Below are positions 1 through 4,988 of a stretch of 6,157 bases of DNA, in pieces. The position numbers were made by a program, and so were the translations under genes. This DNA comes from Planctomycetes bacterium UBA1146. GTDB lineage: Bacteria; Planctomycetota; UBA8108; UBA1146. Below the pieces are notes generated by a model. It saw nothing but the letters and a program-made list of their open reading frames with translations, was not told the origin of the DNA and ran no database searches. The stretch covers positions 1 through 6,157 of the forward strand of contig DCAA01000040.1 of NCBI GenBank assembly GCA_002311345.1, in the 5' to 3' direction. The first letter of the stretch is position 1; the number at the start of each line of letters is the position of its first letter.

Positions 1-41
1 GATTTCTTCAGTCTATCCTGAATACGGTATTGGTCCTCGAG

Positions 42-49
42 GGAGGTGA
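42..49 (+). promoter_or_regulatory. Strong Shine-Dalgarno sequence of the ankyrin gene
   Basis: GGAGGTGA is a near-perfect match to the anti-Shine-Dalgarno end of 16S rRNA. The core GGAGG (42-46) lies 4 bases before ATG 51 and 7 bases before ATG 54. The second spacing is the more usual one, so I prefer the start at 54. An in-frame TTG at 30 lies upstream of this site and would place the site inside the coding region, which is unlikely. Confidence 0.75.
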
Positions 50-53
50 GATG

Positions 54-890
54 ATGCGGAATCTCAATCATCAATTGTTTGATCTTTGTCGCCATCCCAA
101 AGGCTCCGTGGAACAGATGCGCCAGCTTCTTGCCGATGGAGCGGATGCCAACTTCGAGGTCACCACCAACTGGATGGAAGACGATGATCTCGAAGCTGTC
201 GTGGACTGCAATCAGGAAGTGGTGCTGGCAGATAAGTCCGAGATGTCACCCGATTTCATGATGGAGGATGGAGAGCGCGAGTACTCGATGTTGATGGTTG
301 CCCTGGAGGTCGGGCATTCGCATGAAGTGATTTCCCTGTTGCTCGAAAATGGTGCCGACATCGAGGGTCCACACACTCTCGAGAGACACTGCGAATGGGC
401 CTATACACCACTGATAATAGCACTCCAAAAGAAGGCACCCTTCGAGGTGATTCAAACCCTGCTTGAGTTCAATGCCAGTGCAGAGACCATCGACGGGGAA
501 AACACCCCTGCAATGATCGCCGTACTGAACTACGCCGACTCAGATGTCTATCTGACGCTGCTCGATGCTGGATCCCCCGATGTGGGGAACTGGCAGGAGG
601 AGTCGGTGCTGACAGTTGGACTGGCAAAGAATAGAACCTTGAAATCGCTCAAACCACTCATAGGGAGTGGCTCTAATGAGCAAAGCTCTCGCCCTCTTTT
701 GGTTTGCGCTGAATGCACCACGAGACCTAATGTCTTCGCTGCACTCCTTGACGAAGAAGATGGATACTATACCGATGAATCCGAGGAAGATCTCAACGAA
801 GTACTCACAGTTGCGCGCAAAAACTCAGCGCTGAAAAACCACGCTGTTCTTCAACGACTCGAAGAAATCATCGAGGAGAAGAACCGCTGA
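54..890 (+). CDS. Ankyrin-repeat protein
   Basis: A predicted 278-residue protein made largely of degenerate ankyrin repeats, which are helix-turn-helix modules that mediate protein-protein contacts. Repeat-like units can be read at about residues 6-36 (ending LLADGADANFEV), 77-107 (ISLLLENGADIEG), 117-147 (starting TPLIIAL), 148-177 (starting GENTPAMIAVLN) and, more weakly, 184-210 and 211-240. An acidic insert at about 37-76 separates the first two units and is unlike a normal 33-residue repeat. The C-terminal tail is highly charged (LQRLEEIIEEKNR). No signal peptide or membrane segment is visible, so it is probably cytoplasmic. The start was chosen at ATG 54 from the ribosome-binding site; ATG 51 is almost as good. 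It converges tail-to-tail with rpoN. Base composition looks lower in GC than the other genes. The binding partner cannot be inferred, and no enzymatic domain is seen. Confidence 0.88.
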   Translation: MRNLNHQLFDLCRHPKGSVEQMRQLLADGADANFEVTTNWMEDDDLEAVVDCNQEVVLADKSEMSPDFMMEDGEREYSMLMVALEVGHSHEVISLLLENGADIEGPHTLERHCEWAYTPLIIALQKKAPFEVIQTLLEFNASAETIDGENTPAMIAVLNYADSDVYLTLLDAGSPDVGNWQEESVLTVGLAKNRTLKSLKPLIGSGSNEQSSRPLLVCAECTTRPNVFAALLDEEDGYYTDESEEDLNEVLTVARKNSALKNHAVLQRLEEIIEEKNR

Positions 891-909
891 TCGCTCTTGC
901 TGGCTCCAT

Positions 910-2301
910 TCACACGCGGTAGCGCTTGCGCAGTTTGGCCTGCGGGATGCCCGTGCGTTCGCGATACTTGGTGACGGTGCGGCGGGCGATCTTGATGCCC
1001 TTGCTGGTCAACCGCTTGGCCAGTTGCGTATCGCTGAGGGGATAGTTGTTGTCCTCGGCATCGATGATGCCACGGATCGTCTCGCAGATGCTCTCGCGGC
1101 TCTCGAGGCCACCGTCTTCACGCGCAACGCCGCCGGTGAAGAGGCGTCGCAGTTCGATGACACCGTTCGATGTCTGCATGTACTTGCCATTGCTGGAACG
1201 ACTCACCGTCGAGATATGAACACCGGTAGCATCGGCGATCTCCTGCATGGTGAGGGCATGGATGTGGGCCGGCCCATCGCGCAGGTAATCCTGCTGGCGA
1301 TCGACGATCGCCTGGGCGATGTCGATCAGGGTACGACGACGCTGCTCGATGGCCTGGATCAGCCAGCGAGCACTCTCGACGCGATTTCGGATGTACTTGG
1401 CGACCTCCTTCTTCACCTCTGGCTCCTTGAGGATCGCCGTGCAGGTGGGCGAGATGCGCAGATCGGGCAGACGATCACTGGACAGGCGAGCCACGTAACG
1501 ATCGCCCACCTCATCGACGGTGATCTCCGGAACAATTACATGGTGACTGGTGTCGATGAAACTCGATCCGGGAGCCGGATCGAGCTGGCGAATCAGATCA
1601 CACGCCTCCTGCACCTCGCCGAGCGAGATCGACAGTTTGGTTGCGATCCGGGGCAATGAGTTGCCCAGCAAGTCGTCGATGCATTCGGAGATGATGCGGT
1701 ACTCGATCGTCTCGATGTCGCTTCCTAGTTGCAACAGCAGACAATCGGCAAGACCGTGTGCGGCCACTCCCGGTGGATCGAGTCGACGCACAATGGCGAG
1801 CGCCTGCTGAATTTTGTCGAGAGAAATTCCTGAGCAAAGAGCAAGATCTTCGCAGTCATCGATGAACCAACCGCGCTCATCGAGATTGCCACAGACCAGT
1901 TCGCAAGCGTGACGCTGCTGCGAATCGAGATCGAGCAGCAATAACTGGCGCAAGAGAAACGACTCGAGAGACTCGGGACGATCGGCAGTGTTCATCAGAG
2001 CTTCGTGCTTGGCATCGGATCCCGCTGAAGAGTTGATCTGACGGCGTTCTCCCGTCATCGGCTTCTGCATGCGGTCGACGATCTCCAACAACCGAGCCGT
2101 TTCGCTATCGGTACCCTCGACGGTCGAGTTCTGTTCGACCTCGGTCGGTTCGACCAACTCCAGGGCGGGATTCTCGGTGAACTCCTTCTGGATGCGAAGT
2201 TCGAGATCGGCAACACCCAGTTGAAGGATGTCCATCGAAAGGATCAACTGGGGTGCCAGGATCTGCTGTTGGGCCAGTCGAGTTGATACTTGTAGACGCA
2301 C
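910..2301 (-). CDS. rpoN: RNA polymerase sigma-54 factor RpoN
   Basis: Encodes a 463-residue sigma-54 (E. coli RpoN is 477), which directs core polymerase to -24/-12 promoters and needs AAA+ enhancer-binding activators to open DNA. Region I is at about 1-50, Gln/Leu-rich (LAQQQILAPQLILSMDILQL), followed by FTENPALELVE. A short region II follows at about 50-100. The core-binding domain spans about 105-300, with the typical LDPPGVAAHGLADCLLLQL (174-192) and LDPAPGSSF (240-248). The DNA-binding part has a helix-turn-helix around 350-377 (MQEIADATGVHISTVSR) and the signature RpoN box ARRTVTKYRE at 439-448. The start is GTG at 2301: the frame is closed by a stop four codons upstream, and GAGGGGG sits 4 bases before it. 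The gene is complete. The usual neighbours hpf and ptsN are absent; an ankyrin gene converges on its 3' end and a P-II-like gene lies 336 bases upstream on the same strand. Confidence 0.97.
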   Translation of the reverse strand: MRLQVSTRLAQQQILAPQLILSMDILQLGVADLELRIQKEFTENPALELVEPTEVEQNSTVEGTDSETARLLEIVDRMQKPMTGERRQINSSAGSDAKHEALMNTADRPESLESFLLRQLLLLDLDSQQRHACELVCGNLDERGWFIDDCEDLALCSGISLDKIQQALAIVRRLDPPGVAAHGLADCLLLQLGSDIETIEYRIISECIDDLLGNSLPRIATKLSISLGEVQEACDLIRQLDPAPGSSFIDTSHHVIVPEITVDEVGDRYVARLSSDRLPDLRISPTCTAILKEPEVKKEVAKYIRNRVESARWLIQAIEQRRRTLIDIAQAIVDRQQDYLRDGPAHIHALTMQEIADATGVHISTVSRSSNGKYMQTSNGVIELRRLFTGGVAREDGGLESRESICETIRGIIDAEDNNYPLSDTQLAKRLTSKGIKIARRTVTKYRERTGIPQAKLRKRYRV

Positions 2302-2367
2302 ACGTCCCCCTCACGGACTCCCTGTGGAGCACCCGAGCGTGTTTTGCGAGAGACGTGGTGTGGGATT

Positions 2368-2383
2368 GGAGCCTCTCGGCTCC
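2368..2383 (-). other. Hairpin with GNRA-type loop in the rpoN leader
   Basis: On the minus strand GGAGCC and GGCTCC form a perfect 6-bp GC-rich stem closing a GAGA tetraloop, a member of the stable GNRA class. It sits 66-82 bases before the rpoN GTG. No U-tract follows, so it is not a standard terminator. It may be an RNA structural element of the leader. Confidence 0.45.
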
Positions 2384-2395
2384 CCCTCGCGGAAA

Positions 2396-2413
2396 TCCGG
2401 GATCAACCCCGGA
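2396..2413 (-). terminator. Hairpin, possible weak terminator of the P-II cluster
   Basis: On the minus strand TCCGGG, loop GTTGAT, CCCGGA gives a 6-bp stem followed by TTTCC and preceded by GTTTTT. The short T-run makes it a poor intrinsic terminator. It is about 225 bases beyond the P-II-like stop and only 13 bases 5' of the next hairpin. It could instead be part of a folded rpoN leader. Confidence 0.25.
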
Positions 2414-2637
2414 AAAACTAGAGTCACTGTCGGCCGACCAGAAGCCCTTTGTGGAACTCTGGAAGACGTGGATCCATCCCGGATCGTGACCACACAGGAT
2501 CACTCTGATTCGATCTCCATGGAGGAAATGGGCTCTCGACCCCTCAGCGGGTACACCATTTGCGACCAACTGAAAGCGCGGTAGAAAACCCTCTCTTCAC
2601 GACAAAGAATACCCCGCTCATCGCGGCAGCGTCAAAC

Positions 2638-2943
2638 TCACACGACCGCGGCTTCTCGGATCAGGAAAATCTTTCCGTCTCCCATCCGGCCGGTGCGCGC
2701 ACCCTTGGCGATCGCCTCCATCGCCAACTTGGCAAATAGATCCTCGACGAGGATTTCGAGGCGGATCTTCGGCAAGAATTCCATACCCACATCATCACCG
2801 GAATAATCTTCCAGGTGCTCCTTCTGCATACCGTATCCACGAACCTCCTGGACGTGGATGTGCTGCACCCACTGACGATCCCGCAACTGCGAGAGAGCAT
2901 CCTTGAGGCGATAGGGCCTCAATATGGCGACGATCCTCACCAT
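2638..2943 (-). CDS. P-II family (GlnB/GlnK-like) signalling protein, divergent
   Basis: A 101-residue homologue of P-II, the trimeric cytoplasmic sensor of ATP/ADP and 2-oxoglutarate. It aligns throughout with E. coli GlnB at an offset of one residue: the N-terminal VRIVAILRPYRLKDAL strand-helix; the T-loop region GYGMQKEHLEDYSGDDVGMEFLPK (two pieces, 36-47 and 48-59); and the B-loop TGRMGDGKIF at 84-93, which binds nucleotide. Q40 and K59 match GlnB Gln39 and Lys58, linked to 2-oxoglutarate binding. Two things are odd. Val52 replaces the uridylylated Tyr51, although the Tyr46 equivalent is kept. The protein also stops where GlnB would continue into Arg101 and Arg103. It starts at ATG 2943, 2 bases after the STAS stop, so it is probably co-transcribed with it. 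It could be a classical P-II regulator under another control, or a P-II-like protein with a different ligand; family membership is clear. Confidence 0.9.
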   Translation of the reverse strand: MVRIVAILRPYRLKDALSQLRDRQWVQHIHVQEVRGYGMQKEHLEDYSGDDVGMEFLPKIRLEILVEDLFAKLAMEAIAKGARTGRMGDGKIFLIREAAVV

Positions 2944-2945
2944 GA

Positions 2946-3266
2946 TTACTGGTCATCCTCTCCATCGAGCACCGACCAGAGCCCCTGCTCTTCGAGCAGC
3001 GTCTGGAGTTGCGCCGGGTAACCCTCGATCCGGAAGGCAACATCACGATCGGATGCTTCCCTTGCCAGTGCCACCAGACCCAGAGCACCGGTCAGATCGA
3101 TGGAAGTCACTCCTGCGAGACGAAACTCGACGCTGGAACCGGCGGCAATCGCCTCGAAGCCCTCGTGTGCCAGTTGTTCGACCCTCTCTGCATCGAGGGT
3201 GCCTCGGATCTCGAGGTACTGTCGATCACCTTCACCTCTGCGTTCAATGACCAGATCGTCACTCAT
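2946..3266 (-). CDS. STAS-domain protein, putative anti-sigma factor antagonist
   Basis: A 106-residue single STAS domain (SpoIIAA/RsbV type). In partner switching, the unphosphorylated form binds an anti-sigma kinase and frees its sigma factor. The N-terminal strands (YLEIRGTLDAERVEQL, 17-32) match the family pattern of a strand then G-L-D. The phosphorylation loop reads VTSIDLTGALGL (53-64), where SpoIIAA has FMDSSGLG; the acceptor position is Thr59. The C-terminal helix LQTLLEEQGLWSVL (87-100) matches the family. ATG 3266 was chosen because it overlaps the phosphatase stop by 8 bases (ATGAGTGA) and follows AAGGGAG at 7 bases. An upstream in-frame ATG at 3329 would add residues read inside the phosphatase gene and is unlikely. 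Being coupled to an RsbU-type phosphatase, it is probably that enzyme's substrate. An MlaB-like STAS role is a less likely alternative. Confidence 0.87.
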   Translation of the reverse strand: MSDDLVIERRGEGDRQYLEIRGTLDAERVEQLAHEGFEAIAAGSSVEFRLAGVTSIDLTGALGLVALAREASDRDVAFRIEGYPAQLQTLLEEQGLWSVLDGEDDQ

Positions 3267-4881
3267 GCTCCAGCTCCCTTCGAGCCACCACCAAGGTGAT
3301 GTCATCGCTGGCCTCGGCACCGGCAACATGCTGTGAAAGATCGGTGATCACGCCCCTGACCACCTCCTTGGGCGTTGCCGCGGTCAAATTCTGGAGAACC
3401 TGAGCGAATCTCTCCAGCCCGTATTCCACTCCATCGTGATTCATCGCCTCGACGATACCATCGGTATAGAGGATCAGGGAATCCCCCGGTGACAACTCGA
3501 CGTGGCTCACCTCCAGCGACTGACAGAAGACCGGGCCAGGGTCCATCCCCAGGGCGATGCCGCTGGGCTGGAACTGTTCGACCCGACCACTGCCTCGTAA
3601 CAAAAGCGGTGGGTTGTGACCGGCACGGGCGATACGAACCTGACCACGTTCATCGTCGAACTCTGCCCAGGCCAGCGTCACGAACATCCCCTCGGTCATA
3701 TCACGCGACAAACTGGCGTTGACCTCCTCCAGCAGGGAGGCGGTATCGGGCTGGGTGCGTGCTGCCATCCGTACCAGCGATCTCGTCATCGTCATCACAA
3801 GGCTTCCGGCGAGCCCCTTACCGGAGACATCGGCGACGACGATCCCCGCACGTCCACCCGGCAGTGAGATCACGTCGTAGTAATCTCCCCCCACTTCCCG
3901 GGCTGGTTGGTAGTAACGAGCGATCTCGATTCCGGAGATCTCCGGCAAATGTTCGGGCAACAGAGCCTTCTGGATGCGCGTGGCGATGGAAAGATCTCTC
4001 GCCACCGCCTGAGCGTGGAGTTCCTGTTCGCGCGCTTCGGCGAGAAAACGAGTCATGCGATTGAAGGAAGAAGCGAGCGCTCCCAGTTCGTCGGTAGTGC
4101 TGACCGACGATTGATGATGAAGATCTCCGCGAGCCACCAGGGTCATGTCTTCGCGTAGCCGGCGTATCGGACGAGTCAGCAGGAATCCCACGACCAGTAC
4201 GAACGGGATCCCGAGCAAGATGACGCTCCACATCTGAATCTCGGTTTCGGCAGCCAGAGACTTCTCGAGCTGCTCGATGGCAAGGGCACTGAGAAACAAC
4301 TGCACGGAACCGGCAGAATCGGGCAGGTCATTCTCGAAGGATCGCACCGGCGCCAGGATGGACCCATCAGAAAGAGTCCCGGAACGAACGCGAACTTTCG
4401 AACCCTCCAGAGCAGCGGATTCGATGTTCTTTCCGAGACGAATCCCGAGCCGATCTCCTCCGCGAGCATTGGCAATCAAGTTCCTGCCGGTCTGGTCGAG
4501 AACCAGGATATCGAGCACCGTGTGATGTCCAGGAGTCTCGATGAAATCTTTCAACTGTTGTGAAAGTTGTTCCTGAGCCAGCGCCTGATCGGCGACGGAA
4601 AGTGCATCGTCTTGCCAGAAAGGGGTGATCATCGAGCTGGCCAGTAGCACCAACTCGTTGCCATTACTGTTGACTTGCCTGGCGGTCGATTGCAAGGCGA
4701 GGTTCTTTGATGTGGTTCCGACCCACAGGACAAAAGCGACCAGGATGAGTCCGGATACCGCTCCGTACTTCACTGCGATGGGGAAGATCTGTCGCGGAGG
4801 GCGTTCCGCCGAACGTGTGGGGCGGGTTCGTGCTGGGCCACCACCTCGGGCCAAGACATCTCCTATTCGTGACGAGGTCAC
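3259..4881 (-). CDS. RsbU-type membrane sensor PP2C (SpoIIE-family) phosphatase with HAMP
   Basis: A 540-residue serine/threonine phosphatase, probably in the inner membrane. A basic N-terminal tail precedes a membrane segment at about 36-55. An extracytoplasmic sensor region of roughly 160 residues follows, with no family I can name, then a second segment at about 217-235. A HAMP domain (about 236-288, starting RPIRRLREDM) and a short helical linker lead to the SpoIIE/PP2C domain (about 315-536). Its metal-binding motifs are all present: EVGGDYYD (329-336), DVSGKG (351-356), AGHNPP (420-425), YTDGIVEA (472-479) and SDDITLVV (525-532). The family dephosphorylates STAS antagonists to activate a partner-switching pathway; the overlapping STAS gene is the obvious substrate. 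The frame opens after a stop at 4912-4914 and the first start is GTG 4881, with only a weak ribosome site. TTG 4854 is a credible alternative giving 531 residues. The ligand sensed outside the membrane is unknown. Confidence 0.93.
   Translation of the reverse strand: MTSSRIGDVLARGGGPARTRPTRSAERPPRQIFPIAVKYGAVSGLILVAFVLWVGTTSKNLALQSTARQVNSNGNELVLLASSMITPFWQDDALSVADQALAQEQLSQQLKDFIETPGHHTVLDILVLDQTGRNLIANARGGDRLGIRLGKNIESAALEGSKVRVRSGTLSDGSILAPVRSFENDLPDSAGSVQLFLSALAIEQLEKSLAAETEIQMWSVILLGIPFVLVVGFLLTRPIRRLREDMTLVARGDLHHQSSVSTTDELGALASSFNRMTRFLAEAREQELHAQAVARDLSIATRIQKALLPEHLPEISGIEIARYYQPAREVGGDYYDVISLPGGRAGIVVADVSGKGLAGSLVMTMTRSLVRMAARTQPDTASLLEEVNASLSRDMTEGMFVTLAWAEFDDERGQVRIARAGHNPPLLLRGSGRVEQFQPSGIALGMDPGPVFCQSLEVSHVELSPGDSLILYTDGIVEAMNHDGVEYGLERFAQVLQNLTAATPKEVVRGVITDLSQHVAGAEASDDITLVVARRELEHE
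4852..4864 (-). promoter_or_regulatory. Alternative start (TTG) with Shine-Dalgarno for the phosphatase
   Basis: On the minus strand AGGAG (4864-4860) lies 5 bases before an in-frame TTG (4854-4852). This is a better ribosome-binding arrangement than anything before the GTG at 4881, whose upstream bases AAGCGGATCG hold no clear site. Use of this TTG would remove nine residues from the N-terminus and none of the recognised domains. Confidence 0.45.
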
Positions 4882-4916
4882 CGATCCGCTTGCTGACTTC
4901 GGAGCGTACCCCTAAC

Positions 4917-4945
4917 TTGTATCGTGCGGGGAACGATAACATATT
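4917..4945 (+). promoter_or_regulatory. Weak candidate sigma-70-like promoter for the MFS gene
   Basis: TTGTAT (4917-4922) and CATATT (4940-4945) are separated by 17 bases and lie 44 bases before the MFS ATG. Only three and four of six positions match the consensus, so the call rests mainly on spacing and on its place in a short divergent intergenic region. The inverted repeat at 4920-4938 would fall inside this promoter. Confidence 0.2.
4920..4938. repeat. Inverted repeat in the divergent intergenic region, possible operator
   Basis: TATCGT and ACGATA form a perfect 6-bp inverted repeat separated by GCGGGGA. It lies in the 107 bases between the divergent phosphatase and MFS starts (4882-4988), 48 bases from one start and 60 from the other when measured from its centre. 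It could be an operator for a dimeric regulator of one or both genes, or a chance dyad. No regulator gene is visible in the window. Confidence 0.35.
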
Positions 4946-4988
4946 GTCGGTGACTTGATCGATCCCACCACCCTCAACTGGAGAATCG

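Larger units (their letters stand above)
2302..2637 (-). other. Intergenic region and probable rpoN leader
   Basis: This 336-base stretch lies between the P-II-like stop and the rpoN start, both on the minus strand. I see no credible gene: the open frames crossing it lack a ribosome-binding site and run antisense to, or out of frame with, rpoN. It holds two compact hairpins (2368-2383 and 2396-2413) and a weaker inverted repeat GATCC-5-GGATC at 2471-2485. No convincing sigma-70 or sigma-54 promoter stands out on the minus strand. The region probably contains rpoN's own promoter and leader and possibly the terminator of the upstream cluster, but that is inferred from position. Confidence 0.5.

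Noticed and set aside
891..909. Bidirectional terminator between the ankyrin gene and rpoN
   Set aside because: The gap is 19 bases with no stem and no T-tract; termination must occur elsewhere or by another mechanism.
1024..1659. 211-residue open frame on the + strand antisense to rpoN
   Set aside because: It lies wholly inside the well-supported rpoN gene, has no recognisable domain, and is explained by the codon bias of rpoN, which leaves the antisense frame open.
2105..2569. 154-residue minus-strand open frame running from the intergenic region into rpoN
   Set aside because: It needs a TTG start without a ribosome-binding site, shows no domain, and its second half overlaps rpoN in another frame.
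2228..2584. Plus-strand open frames across the rpoN leader
   Set aside because: They are antisense to the rpoN 5' end, have no family resemblance, and are rich in residues expected from non-coding GC-rich sequence.
2614..2626. Short hairpin CCGC-5-GCGG just after the P-II-like stop as a terminator
   Set aside because: The stem is only 4 bp and the following bases (GGTATTCTTTG on the minus strand) do not form a T-tract; too weak to call.
2302..2637. Sigma-54 (-24/-12) promoter for rpoN autoregulation
   Set aside because: I scanned the minus strand for GG-10-GC with TGGC/TTGC context and found no acceptable match.
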